Source: Specibacter cremeus
GTDB taxonomy: Bacteria > Actinomycetota > Actinomycetes > Actinomycetales > Micrococcaceae
DNA length: 64,000 bases
Assembly (NCBI RefSeq): GCF_003946885.1
Contig: NZ_RWKQ01000001.1
Coordinates: forward strand, 58,147-122,146
Direction of reading: 5' to 3'
Part shown: piece by piece, positions 7,620-15,946 of the stretch
How the letters are laid out: each line of letters opens with the position of its first letter
How positions within the stretch are numbered: position 1 is the first letter of the stretch
Program-made: the position numbers and the translations under genes
The notes under the pieces: generated by a model
What the model saw: the letters and a program-made list of their open reading frames with translations, nothing else
Database searches by the model: none
What the model was told of the DNA's origin: nothing

Positions 7620-8150
7620 CTGATGTTACTAACTGCGATGCGCGGCACGGACTCCCGCCCGCCATGAATCTTCTCGATCGGCCTTGTCCGTCCGCGGCGA
7701 CGACGCGCCTCACTCGCATCCATGCAACAAGTGTTGCGACAACCCTGCCGATGATGACGTCCCAGGAGCAGTTCGGAACGAGCCCGCAGTGCAGGCCGCT
7801 CGACGGGCACTAATCTTGGGTTGGGTCTTATCCGACAAAGTGGAGGGAATCGCGTCGCTGCCGGCGGCATGCGCTCCTGAGTGCTGGTAGACGGCATTGC
7901 GACCATCCGGCGCGCGGAGGGCCACCCGTTCCCCGGGATTCAGATTTAGGGCGAGCTTCTCTCGACGGAATGGCCCACCGGCTGCCTCCAAACTGGCCTT
8001 GGCCGTCTTCGCCTCGCTTCCTGTGAGTCGAAGCAAAGCGTATTCCCCCAATCTCGCGGGGCATCGTCGCGTGATTCAGTGAGGGAACGGCTTATGCGAC
8101 GTCCCGCAAGGATCGGCGACCGAGGGACGGTGTGGCCGGGGTCGTCGTGT
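7620..8150. other. Intergenic stretch without a recognisable gene
   Basis: About 530 bases contain several open frames. The longest is on the minus strand, 7710-8051 (113 codons, MGEYALLRLTGSEAKTAKASLE...). None has a family I recognise, a good ribosome site or a neighbour overlap. The stretch lies inside a region of broken genes, so it is probably degraded coding DNA. No hairpin or repeat stands out. Confidence 0.4.
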
Positions 8151-8166
8151 TGCTACCCTCGAGCGC

Positions 8167-8602
8167 ATGACGATCCAACGCATGGAGAACGTGGGCATCG
8201 TGGTCGAGGACCTCGCGGCCGCGACGGCGTTCTTCGTCGAGCTCGGGCTCAAGGTGCTGGGTGAGGGGCCGGTCGAGGGCGATTGGGTGGACCGTGTGGT
8301 GGGGCTCGAGGCGTCCGCGTGGACGTCGCGATGGTGGAGACTTTGGACGGCCAGGAACGGCTCGAGCTGATGAAGTTCCACGCCCAACGGCCCGGGGCGG
8401 CGACCGGTACGCGCCGGCGAACACCCTGGGCATCCGCCGTGTCGCGTTTGCAGTCGATGACATCGACGCCGCCGTTGCCGGGCTGCAGGCCCGTGGTGCG
8501 GAGCTCGTTGGTGGGGTGGAGCGCTACGACGACAGCTATCGGCTCTGCTACGTCCGCGGCCCGGAGGGGATCATCGTCATGCTTACGGAGCAGCTCGGCT
8601 GA
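8167..8602 (+). pseudogene. VOC/glyoxalase family protein, two frameshifts
   Basis: Three frames read in succession rebuild one VOC protein of about 145 residues. Frame one gives MTIQRMENVGIVVEDLAAATAFFVELGLKVLGEGP...VVGLE. The next frame gives GVRVDVAMVETLDGQERLELMKFH. The last gives NTLGIRRVAFAVDDIDAAVAGL, GAELVGGVERYDDSYRLCYVRGPEGIIVMLTEQLG. One G appears missing near 8310 (GAGGCGTCC), and a second shift lies near 8395-8410. The paired beta-alpha-beta-beta-beta halves are otherwise intact. Either a young pseudogene or base-calling errors. A TACCCT box at 8153-8158, nine bases before the ATG, suggests an original leaderless promoter. Confidence 0.8.
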
Positions 8603-8663
8603 GGGCTCCGGCCGGCCGCCAACCGCCTCGCCAGCGTCAGCGGTCATCCGGCTGCGGGCACCC

Positions 8664-9917
8664 CTACGGCCGGCTGACGTCGTCGACCTTGCGCTCAAGC
8701 GCCACGCGTTCAGCGGCGTTCCCGCACAGCTCAATGGCCTGCAGCAGCGCGGACCGCGCCTCGTCACGACGGCCGAGCCGGGTGAGCAACTCGCCGCGGA
8801 CCGCGGGGAGCAGGTGCGAGCCGGCCAGTTCGCCCCGTGACGCGATCGCGTCGACGAGTGCCAGTCCGCCCGCCGGACCGGAGGCCATCGCGACCGCGAC
8901 CGCACGATTGAGTTCAATGATGGGCGACGGCGTCAGCCGTCCGAGGGCTTCGTAAAGGACGACGATCCGCGCCCAGTCGGTCTCGGCAACCGAGCGCGCC
9001 ACCGCATGACACTCAGCGATGGACGCCTGCAGACCGTACGCGCCCAGTCCACGTCCGGCCCCCACCGCCCGTGCGAGTGCCGCACGTCCGCGCCGGATCG
9101 CCGACTGGTCCCACAGCCGTCGGTCCTGGTCCTCAAGAAGCACCGGGCGTCCGGACGCGTCGAGCCGTGCTGGAAACCGGGCGGCGGTGAGTTCCAACAG
9201 TGCGAGCAGCCCGAATGCCTCGGGCTCCGGCGTGAGCCGCACCAGCACGCGAGCCAGCCGGCGCGCCTCGTCGGCCAGATCCGTGCGAATCCATTCCTCT
9301 CCACCGGACGCGAACGAGCCCTCGGTGAAGATCAGGTAGACGACCTGAAGCACCGAGCCGAGCCGCCCGGCCAGCTCGTTCGGTTCGGGCACGGCGAACG
9401 GCACGTGCGCGGCGGCCAGCGTCTTCTTGGCACGTGTGATGCGTGCCTGGATCGTCGTCCCCGGCACGAGGAACGCCTTGGCGATCTCGGCGCTGGTCAG
9501 TCCGCCGACGACACGCAGCGTCAACGCGATCCTCGCCTCCTTCGACAGCACGGGATGGCACGAGATGAACATCAACGCGAGCACGTCGTCGTCGATCGCA
9601 TCGGGGTCGAACAGGGCGTCCGCTCCGGGCTCCTCCGCGTCGAGATCGCGGGCGAGGACGGCATACCGTTCGTCGCGCGCGGCCCGCCGCCGGAAGGCGT
9701 CGATGGCCCGGCGGCGGCCGGTGGTGAGCAGCCATCCGGTCGGCTGGGCGGGCACCCCGTCGACGGACCAGGCAACGAGCGCCTCGGCGAGAGCCTCCTG
9801 CGCGAGATCCTCGGCGAGCGAGAAGTCGCCCGTGTAGCGGGCGAGGGCGCCGACGATGCGGGCGGACTCCATCCGCCACACCGCTTCGACGGCGCCCCGC
9901 GCCCCGGCACTGTTCAC
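8664..9917 (-). CDS. RNA polymerase ECF sigma factor, SigJ/DUF6596 type
   Basis: A 417-residue sigma factor. Region 2 is at residues 10-75 (ARIVGALARYTGDFSLAEDLAQEALAEAL, then GWLLTTGRRRAIDAFRR). Region 4 is near 125-175 (LTLRVVGGLTSAEIAKAFLVPGTTIQARITRAKK). A long DUF6596-type C-terminal extension of about 230 helical residues follows. ECF factors normally have about 180 residues. The extension is thought to replace a separate anti-sigma factor. The GTG start at 9917 lies 7 bases after the stop of a YCII gene, the standard partner of this sigma group, so the pair is one operon. Confidence 0.88.
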   Translation of the reverse strand: MNSAGARGAVEAVWRMESARIVGALARYTGDFSLAEDLAQEALAEALVAWSVDGVPAQPTGWLLTTGRRRAIDAFRRRAARDERYAVLARDLDAEEPGADALFDPDAIDDDVLALMFISCHPVLSKEARIALTLRVVGGLTSAEIAKAFLVPGTTIQARITRAKKTLAAAHVPFAVPEPNELAGRLGSVLQVVYLIFTEGSFASGGEEWIRTDLADEARRLARVLVRLTPEPEAFGLLALLELTAARFPARLDASGRPVLLEDQDRRLWDQSAIRRGRAALARAVGAGRGLGAYGLQASIAECHAVARSVAETDWARIVVLYEALGRLTPSPIIELNRAVAVAMASGPAGGLALVDAIASRGELAGSHLLPAVRGELLTRLGRRDEARSALLQAIELCGNAAERVALERKVDDVSRP

Positions 9918-9924
9918 CGCGGCA

Positions 9925-10344
9925 TCATAGCTGCCCGGTCTGCTCGCGCCAGGCGCGTTCCTTCTGGATCCACTGGTTGTCCTGCGGGAACTCATCGATC
10001 GTCGGAACGCGGCGGATCTCGGTCTTGCTGCCCGCCATGAACGGCGCCCGCTTGGCCCATTCGACGGCTTCCTGCTGCGAGGCGACGTCGAGGATGTAGT
10101 AGCCGCTGAACAGTTCCTTCGTCTCCCCGTACGGGCCGTCGGTGACCACCGGCGTCTCGCCGGTGAAGTCGACAACGACGCCCTCCTTGGGATCGTCCAG
10201 CCCCTCGGCCGCCAGCAACACTCCGGCGCGGATCAGCTCGTCGTTGAACTTGCCCATCGCGTTCATGATCTCCGTGAAGTCGACGTCTTGAAACTTCGCC
10301 AACGACTCGTCCGTTGCGCGCATGATCAGCATGTACTTGGCCAT
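9925..10344 (-). CDS. YCII family protein, sigma factor partner
   Basis: The 139-residue protein begins MAKYMLIMRATDESLAKFQDVDFTEIMNAMGKFNDELIRAG and continues GEGLDD-like (AEGLDDPKEGVVVDFTGETPVVTDGPYGETKELFSGYYILDVASQQEAVEWAKRAP), the PhnB/YCII pattern found before SigJ-type sigma genes. The GPF/Y-E-x-KE motif (GPYGETKEL) is the family's best conserved part. It is probably a cytoplasmic dimer of unknown ligand. The start at MAKYM is favoured by an AAGGAG site just upstream. The sigma gene follows after seven bases. Confidence 0.88.
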   Translation of the reverse strand: MAKYMLIMRATDESLAKFQDVDFTEIMNAMGKFNDELIRAGVLLAAEGLDDPKEGVVVDFTGETPVVTDGPYGETKELFSGYYILDVASQQEAVEWAKRAPFMAGSKTEIRRVPTIDEFPQDNQWIQKERAWREQTGQL

Positions 10345-10753
10345 CGCATACTCCTTGGTTCTGGAAGGTCGCCCTTCGACCTTCTCATCCACAGGTCGAA
10401 CGGCGCGAGGCCAGATCGACACAAGCCGAAGACTTTTTTCGTTGCGTTCCGGGCTGGACGGTTCGCCAACGGGACAAGCACCGTTGAAGAACGTCGGATC
10501 GCGATCGCTTGGTTTTCGCGGTCAGCCGATTCCCGTAGGACCCGCCCGCGAAAATGCCGGTGAAGGGAGGACAAACGCTACATTCAACCGCTGCTTGACC
10601 GCCTGGCATGAATTTCCGTACCGATCCTCCTCAGACCCCGGACCGGGCGGACGCGCCATTAAGTACGGATTAATCCGTCATAAAGCTAGACTGGAACCGG
10701 GTTCGCCCACGTGTCCCAGCCCCTGCCGTCCAATCGAAAGCGACCGCCCCACC
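10345..10753. promoter_or_regulatory. Divergent intergenic region with a 14-bp palindrome
   Basis: This 409-base gap separates the YCII-sigma operon from a small membrane protein gene. It holds no convincing gene. The palindrome ACGGATTAATCCGT (10665-10678) is immediately followed by a -10-like TAGACT (10687-10692), 62 bases before the GTG at 10754, which suggests an operator over the promoter of that gene. A T6 run lies at 10432-10437. Confidence 0.4.
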
Positions 10754-11221
10754 GTGACATCCATCGTCCTGCTCACCGCCCTGCCGTTCGTGTGGTTCGG
10801 CATGATTGCCGCCATCTCGTTCATCGAGACGCCGCTGAAGTTCCGTGCCCCGGGTATGACCCACGCACTGGGCGTGGGCATCGGCCGGCTGGTGTTCAAG
10901 GCGCTCAACTGGGTGGAGGCGGTGTTGGCCGCCACCCTCATCGTCGCCTGGATTGCTGACGGACGGGACGTCTCGGGGCTTGCCGGAACCCTGCTGGTCG
11001 TGCCCATGGCGGCCCTGGCCGCACAGATGATCGTGCTCCGCCCGGCCATGGGCAAGCGCACCAGGGCCCTGTCCGAGACGGCGTTGCAGCCGGCCACGGC
11101 GGCGCCCGCGCAGGGCAACACCGGCACGCTGACGCACATCGCGTACATCGGCGCCGAGTTCGTGAAGGTCGTGGCGCTTCCCGTCGCCGGCATCCTGACG
11201 GTCATCGGCGTCGCCGGCTGA
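10754..11221 (+). CDS. Small integral membrane protein, four TM segments
   Basis: A 155-residue protein with four hydrophobic segments: VLLTALPFVWFGMIAAISFIE, LNWVEAVLAATLIVAWIA, AGTLLVVPMAALAAQMIVL and FVKVVALPVAGILTVIGVAG. The ETPLKF motif after TM1 and the P-A-M-G-KRTRAL loop resemble DUF4149-like membrane proteins, whose function is unknown. The GTG at 10754 is chosen because upstream codons in the same frame look non-coding and the TAGACT promoter lies just upstream. No operon partner is evident. Confidence 0.7.
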   Translation: MTSIVLLTALPFVWFGMIAAISFIETPLKFRAPGMTHALGVGIGRLVFKALNWVEAVLAATLIVAWIADGRDVSGLAGTLLVVPMAALAAQMIVLRPAMGKRTRALSETALQPATAAPAQGNTGTLTHIAYIGAEFVKVVALPVAGILTVIGVAG

Positions 11222-11325
11222 CCGGGCTCGGCGTTGCCGGGACGGACCACCCCGGGCTGTATCCTTGGCAGGGGAGCCGGTCTCGCTCCCCACCTCGCAA
11301 GATGCCCGGCGTCCGAAGGACAAGC

Positions 11326-12900
11326 GTGTACACCAAAGGCCACCACCTCCGGTTGATTCCGGCCGCCCTCGCCGCGCTGGCACTCGCCGCCTGCACCGTC
11401 CTCCCGGTGGAAGGCGGCACGAGCCCGTCGGCAACGGCCGTCGCGAAACCGAAGGCCGTGGTGGGACAGCCCGTGTCTGTGGTCTCTGCGGGCGCGACGG
11501 CTCTGCGCACCGTGACGCTGCGCTCCACCGGCAAGGTCCCGGTGGACGCCCGCTGGACGTATGTCGACGGAGCGACAAAATATAATGCCGCCCTCGACGC
11601 GGGGCTGCTGCACATCCTGGACGGCGTTGCCGGCGGCCGGTATGAGCCATCCGTGCCGGGCACCGCCCGCGGTCCGCTGGAGGACGGGCTGAAGCTGGAC
11701 CAGCAGGCCATCCTGGCCCGTGGCAACCTGTTCGGCACCCGTCTGGTGGAGTCCCGGATGGTGCGGGGGAACGCCACGGGCATCACCACATCGACGACCT
11801 TCACCGACCTGGCGAACGGGGCCGTCCACCACGGGCCCGACCTTGTCGCCGCCGGAAGCGTCGACGCCTTGCGGACGCTGCTCGGTGATGCGTTGGACGA
11901 TGCGGGCGTCCCGGCCGCGCCGACGAGATCACCAAGGACCCCGGCCACGGCCGTCCCGTCCACCACAATCCCGTCCACCGCCGCCCCGTCCGAAACGGCG
12001 ACCGGCTCGGCCACCCCAACGCACCGGAGCCCGGATCGGGCGGAACTGCTCGCGGGAGCGGCTTTTGGCGACGGCGGAGACTTGGTGGTGCCGTTGTCCG
12101 CCGACCCACGAACGGGCATCGCCCTGCCGGCCGCCACGTCGGTGCATGTGCCGGCCGTCCTTACCGGGTCCCTGCTCTCACCGGTAGGGCGCGCAGTGCA
12201 AGCCGCCTCGTCGTCGGCCGCCCCGTTCACGCCGCCCAAGCCTGGCGTTGGCACCACGGCCCGGCATGTCAATTGCGATCTGGTTCCCTGCGTTGCACTG
12301 ACGTACGACGACGGGCCCAACCCGCAGACCACCCGCTTGCTGGGCATCCTGGCCCGCCACGACGTCTTGGCGACGTTCTTCGAACAGGGCATCAACGTCT
12401 TGAGCTATCCGGCGATTGCCAAGGCGGTCGCCGCGGCCGGGCACGTGATCGGCAACCACACCTTCAACCACCCCTACCTGACCAGCCTGTCCGCCGCCGG
12501 CATCAGCGGGCAGATACAGGGCGCGACGGCGGCCATCAAGTCCGCAACAGGGGTCACCCCCGGCTACCTGCGCCCGCCGTACGGCGCCAGCAACGGGACC
12601 GTCCTGGCCGTGGCGGGGATGCCGATCGTGAACTGGTCGGTGGACTCGCAGGACTGGCTCTCCCGGGACAAGCGCGTCTTCGTCCCGCGGGTGCTTGACC
12701 TGGTTCGCCCCGGTGCCGTGATCCTGCAGCATGACGTCCATGCGGCCACGGTGGACGGGCAAGACGAATTGATCACCGCCCTGCAAGACCGCGGCTACCA
12801 GCTGGTGACCATTCCGCAGCTGTTCGCCGGGATTCCGATGGACCCGGGCGCGTCGTTCTTCTGCCGTGGCAGCCACTACCCGTGCACCCCCGGGCGCTAG
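11326..12900 (+). CDS. Polysaccharide deacetylase lipoprotein (CE4/NodB domain)
   Basis: A secreted lipoprotein of 524 residues. The N-terminus has a basic head, then LIPAALAALALAACTVL with lipobox LAAC, so Cys is lipidated and the protein anchored outside. Residues 30-310 form an extracellular region (RsiV/DUF3298-like spacing, with a P/T/S-rich low-complexity stretch). The catalytic NodB domain occupies about 325-500. It shows TYDDGP (base and metal Asp), HTFNHP (metal His pair), RPPYGASN, and a late ILQHDVH. These are the five CE4 motifs of zinc-dependent N-deacetylases acting on peptidoglycan or poly-GlcNAc. GTG 11326 is chosen over ATG 11302 because GAAGGA lies seven bases upstream. The stop overlaps the convergent anti-sigma stop (CTAG). 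Confidence 0.88.
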   Translation: MYTKGHHLRLIPAALAALALAACTVLPVEGGTSPSATAVAKPKAVVGQPVSVVSAGATALRTVTLRSTGKVPVDARWTYVDGATKYNAALDAGLLHILDGVAGGRYEPSVPGTARGPLEDGLKLDQQAILARGNLFGTRLVESRMVRGNATGITTSTTFTDLANGAVHHGPDLVAAGSVDALRTLLGDALDDAGVPAAPTRSPRTPATAVPSTTIPSTAAPSETATGSATPTHRSPDRAELLAGAAFGDGGDLVVPLSADPRTGIALPAATSVHVPAVLTGSLLSPVGRAVQAASSSAAPFTPPKPGVGTTARHVNCDLVPCVALTYDDGPNPQTTRLLGILARHDVLATFFEQGINVLSYPAIAKAVAAAGHVIGNHTFNHPYLTSLSAAGISGQIQGATAAIKSATGVTPGYLRPPYGASNGTVLAVAGMPIVNWSVDSQDWLSRDKRVFVPRVLDLVRPGAVILQHDVHAATVDGQDELITALQDRGYQLVTIPQLFAGIPMDPGASFFCRGSHYPCTPGR

Positions 12901-13163
12901 ACCTCGGCCGGCCGGCTTTCATGGATGCGGGCCAGGATGGCGGCCTTCAAGTTCTCCGGTGCGGCCTCCTTGCAGGAGCGCTTCACGACCGAGCGGATGA
13001 CGCATTCCAGGTCATACTCGTGGGAGCAGTCGGGGCAGCCGTCCAGGTGCGCCTTGATGTCGGCCAGGTCGGCGCGTGACAGCGCCCCGTCCAGGTACTC
13101 GTAGATGCGGGCAATCCGCGAGTCGTCGCAATCGCCCAGGCTCTGGCAGTCGCCCATGGTCAC
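12897..13163 (-). CDS. rsrA: Zinc anti-sigma factor, RsrA/RshA family
   Basis: This 88-residue protein carries the ZAS signature H-x3-C-x2-C (HLDGCPDC, near residues 39-46) and additional cysteines at 6, 12, 54 and 64. It is a mycothiol-system type redox-sensing anti-sigma factor. In the family, oxidation of the zinc thiolates releases zinc and frees SigH/SigR. It lies directly downstream of the sigma gene with a four-base overlap, the conserved arrangement, so the two are made in balanced amounts. The stop codon TAG is shared, on opposite strands, with the deacetylase gene (12897-12900). Confidence 0.9.
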   Translation of the reverse strand: MTMGDCQSLGDCDDSRIARIYEYLDGALSRADLADIKAHLDGCPDCSHEYDLECVIRSVVKRSCKEAAPENLKAAILARIHESRPAEV

Positions 13164-13903
13164 TTCTTACCTTCCGTACGCCCCGACGCGCCCTGCGAGT
13201 CAGCCTTCGCGAATCCACGCTCGGCCGCATAGTCGGCCAGCATGTCGCGCAGCATTTTCCGTCCGCGGTGCAACCGCGACATGACAGTGCCGATGGGCGT
13301 GTTCATGATGTCTGATATTTCCTTGTATGCGAAGCCCTCCACGTCGGCGAAGTACACGGCCAACCGGAATTCCTCCGGGATGGCCTGCAGCGCGCTCTTC
13401 ACGTCGGAATCGGGCAGGTGGTCCAATGCCACCGCCTCGGCCGAACGCAACCCGCTGGAGGTGTGCGACTCCGCCCGGGCCAGCTGCCAGTCCTCGATCA
13501 CATCCGAGCTGGACTGCAGCGGCTCGCGCTGCCGTTTCCGGTAGAGGTTGATGTACGTGTTCGTCAGGATCCGGTACAGCCAGGCCTTCAAGTTCGTGCC
13601 GGGCTTGTACTGGTGGAACGCCGAAAAGGCCTTGGTGTAGGCCTCCTGGACCAGGTCCTCGGCATCCGAGGGGTTCCGGGCCATGCGCATGGCGGCCGAA
13701 TACAGCTGGTCCACGTATTGCATGGCGTCCCGCTCAAAACGGGCCCGGCGCTCCTCCGTGGTCTCCGTCGCAACGTCCACCGGCAACTCCGCAGACTCAG
13801 GCGCCACGGATCCCAAAGCAGTAGATCCCAATGCAGTAGATCCCAATGCATCGGCAGGCTCTGAAGTATTCATTACGACCGAGTCTAGTGTCATCGTCGC
13901 CAT
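13160..13903 (-). CDS. sigH: ECF sigma factor SigH/SigR, thiol-oxidative stress
   Basis: A 247-residue ECF sigma factor. Region 2 is near 60-130 ([64 protein letters not shown]). Region 4 is near 170-230 ([52 protein letters not shown]). This is the SigR/SigH subgroup that directs thioredoxin and mycothiol genes. The start at 13903 is supported by GGAAGG upstream. ATG 13873 has no ribosome site. The N-terminus contains three tandem ALGST-type repeats from a 15-base repeat (13812-13853), outside the conserved domains. Its own promoter type lies upstream, and the anti-sigma gene overlaps its end. Confidence 0.9.
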   Translation of the reverse strand: MATMTLDSVVMNTSEPADALGSTALGSTALGSVAPESAELPVDVATETTEERRARFERDAMQYVDQLYSAAMRMARNPSDAEDLVQEAYTKAFSAFHQYKPGTNLKAWLYRILTNTYINLYRKRQREPLQSSSDVIEDWQLARAESHTSSGLRSAEAVALDHLPDSDVKSALQAIPEEFRLAVYFADVEGFAYKEISDIMNTPIGTVMSRLHRGRKMLRDMLADYAAERGFAKADSQGASGRTEGKK

Positions 13904-13945
13904 GGCATCCTTCCGCCAACCAAAGTTCCTCGCGTACTTCTGCAC

Positions 13946-13971
13946 AACGGCCGTGCGCCGCCCGTTATTCC
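13946..13971 (-). promoter_or_regulatory. SigH/SigR-type autoregulatory promoter
   Basis: On the minus strand GGAAT (13971-13967) and GTT (13948-13946) are separated by exactly 18 bases, the SigR/SigH consensus. The site is 43 bases upstream of the sigH ATG, leaving a short leader with the GGAAGG ribosome site. This fits positive autoregulation, well known for this sigma group. Confidence 0.8.
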
Positions 13972-14066
13972 GCATTCCGCGGCGGGAGGTGCGAGACTTG
14001 AACCAAGTCACGGCCGCGCGCCCTGGCAGTTTCCGCGCCGGCTCTACACCTACGGAGGCCACCGAC

Positions 14067-14603
14067 ATGATTCTGATCCGCGCCCTTGCCCGCCCGATGC
14101 TCGCCTCGTCGTTCATTCTCTCCGGCGTGACCCAGCTGCGCCATGCCGAGGACACGGCCCGCCAGCTGGCCCCGGTCCTCGGCCGTGTATCGGCCGCGCT
14201 GCCCGTGCAGGCATCCGAGCAGACGCTTGCCCGCGCCCTCGGCGGCGCCCAGATCGGGGCCGGTGCGCTGCTGGCGGCCGGCAAGTTCTCCCGGCTCGCC
14301 GCCGTCGTGCTCTCGGCGACGGCGGCACTGAACGCGTACGTGGAATACCGGTCGGCCGGCACCGACACGCGCGAGGCCAAGGCGCATAGGCGCAGCCAGC
14401 TGGCCAAGAACATCGGGCTGGCCGGCGGCGCCCTGCTCGCGGCCGTCGACACGGCCGGCCGGCCGGGGCTGGCCTGGCGGGCCGGACACCTGGTCGATGC
14501 CGGCATGAAAGCCGGAAAGCAGGCCGGAAAGCAGGGCGGCAAGAAGGCCGGGAAGGCCGGCAGGGTTGTCCGTGAATTCGCCCACGACGTGACGGGAAAC
14601 TAG
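14067..14603 (+). CDS. DoxX family membrane protein with a K/G-rich tail
   Basis: A 178-residue DoxX-like protein with about four membrane segments. It shows [26 protein letters not shown] at the start, the family's G-x-x-Q/E block [28 protein letters not shown] near 75-100, and a further helix [15 protein letters not shown] near 125. The last 40 residues ([22 protein letters not shown]...) are a lysine/glycine tail unusual for DoxX and reminiscent of histone-H1-like repeats. DoxX proteins are linked to thiol and superoxide stress membrane complexes in mycobacteria, which fits the divergent sigH-rsrA pair. ACGGAGG precedes the ATG. Confidence 0.8.
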   Translation: MILIRALARPMLASSFILSGVTQLRHAEDTARQLAPVLGRVSAALPVQASEQTLARALGGAQIGAGALLAAGKFSRLAAVVLSATAALNAYVEYRSAGTDTREAKAHRRSQLAKNIGLAGGALLAAVDTAGRPGLAWRAGHLVDAGMKAGKQAGKQGGKKAGKAGRVVREFAHDVTGN

Positions 14604-14609
14604 CCGCCG

Positions 14610-15944
14610 ATGACCGCCGCCCCCTGGCCCGCCCCGTTCGCCACGACGCCGCTGGACGCCACCGTCGCCATCCCGGCGTCGAAGTCGCTGACCAACAGGT
14701 ACCTGGTCCTGGCCGCGTTGGCCGACGGCCCGTCCCGGCTGCGCGGGCCGCTGCATTCGCGCGACTCGGCGCTCATGGTCGAGGCGTTACGCGCCCTGGG
14801 CGCGGTGATCGAGGAGCACGACGCCGGCTCCCCCTTTGGTCCCGATTTGGTCGTCACGCCCATCCCGGCAGGCCACGTCCTGCCGTCCGGCGCCGGTCCC
14901 GACGGCACCCTCGTCAACTGCGGGCTCGCCGGCACGGTCATGCGCTTCGTCCCGCCGCTGGCGGCCCTCGCGGCCGGACCCGTCACGTTCGACGGCGACC
15001 CGGCCGCCCGCGTGCGGCCGATGGGCCCGGTCATCGACGCGCTGGCGGGCCTGGGCGTGCGCGTGGACGGCGGCGACGGCGGATTGCTGCCCTTCACCAT
15101 GCATGCGCAAGGCCGCGTGCGGGGCGGGCGCCTGACGGTGGACGCCGGCGGGTCCTCGCAGTTCGTGTCCGCCCTGCTGCTCGCCGGGGCGCGTTTCGAC
15201 GACGGCCTGCACCTGGTGCACGAGGGCGGGCCGGTGCCCAGCCTCGACCACATCGCCATGACGGTCGAGGTGCTGCGCTCCCTCGGTGTCACGGTCGACG
15301 ACGCCACCCCGAACGAGTGGATCGTCTCCCCCGGGCCGATCGCCGCGTTCGACCGGGCCATGGAACAGGACCTGTCCAACGCCGGGCCGTTCCTGGCCGC
15401 CGCGCTGGCCGGCCACGGCACCGTGCGCATCCCGAATTGGCCGGCCGGCACCACCCAGGTGGGCGACAGGTGGCGGACCATCCTGCCCGCGTTCGGCGCC
15501 ACGGTCACCCTTGAGGACGGCGTCCTGGCCGTCACCGGCGGGGACGCCATCCACGGCGTGGACCTGGCCGACACGAGCGAGCTGGCCCCGACGGTCGCGG
15601 CCCTGTGCGCGCTGGCCGATTCACCCTCGCGGCTGCGCGGCATCGCGCACCTGCGCGGCCACGAGACGGACCGGCTGGCCGCGCTCGTCGCCGAGATCAA
15701 CGCGTTGGGCGGCCGGGCCGAGGAGACCGCGGACGGGCTCATCATCACCCCCGCTCCACTGCACGGCGGGCTGTTCCACAGCTACGAGGACCACCGGATG
15801 GCCACGGCGGGCGCCGTGATCGGGCTGGCCGTGCCGGGCGTGCAGGTCGAGGACATCGCCACAACGGCCAAGACCATGCCACAGTTCCCGCAGTTGTGGG
15901 CGGACATGGTGGCGCAGACCGCCGCCCGCCAGACCGCCGGGTGA
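14610..15944 (+). CDS. aroA: 3-phosphoshikimate 1-carboxyvinyltransferase (EPSP synthase)
   Basis: A 444-residue enzyme of normal family length. It transfers enolpyruvate from PEP to shikimate-3-phosphate, the sixth step of the shikimate pathway. Visible signatures are [17 protein letters not shown] near residue 22, [18 protein letters not shown] near 99 (the PEP-binding LxxAGTxxR block), [14 protein letters not shown] near 178, and [19 protein letters not shown] near 343 with the RxKE/D-type motif (here GHETDR). [18 protein letters not shown] near 390 is the conserved DHRMA block. It starts 6 bases after doxX, and rsgA follows after two bases, giving an operon. Confidence 0.95.
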   Translation: MTAAPWPAPFATTPLDATVAIPASKSLTNRYLVLAALADGPSRLRGPLHSRDSALMVEALRALGAVIEEHDAGSPFGPDLVVTPIPAGHVLPSGAGPDGTLVNCGLAGTVMRFVPPLAALAAGPVTFDGDPAARVRPMGPVIDALAGLGVRVDGGDGGLLPFTMHAQGRVRGGRLTVDAGGSSQFVSALLLAGARFDDGLHLVHEGGPVPSLDHIAMTVEVLRSLGVTVDDATPNEWIVSPGPIAAFDRAMEQDLSNAGPFLAAALAGHGTVRIPNWPAGTTQVGDRWRTILPAFGATVTLEDGVLAVTGGDAIHGVDLADTSELAPTVAALCALADSPSRLRGIAHLRGHETDRLAALVAEINALGGRAEETADGLIITPAPLHGGLFHSYEDHRMATAGAVIGLAVPGVQVEDIATTAKTMPQFPQLWADMVAQTAARQTAG

Positions 15945-15946
15945 CC

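Noticed and set aside
7710-8051. Possible 113-residue minus-strand protein
   Set aside because: The start looks coding-like, but there is no ribosome site, no recognised family and the C-terminal part looks random. Left as unannotated intergenic DNA.
13812-13853. Regulatory repeat inside sigH
   Set aside because: The three 15-base units simply encode ALGST-type repeats at the N-terminus. No sign of DNA-level function.
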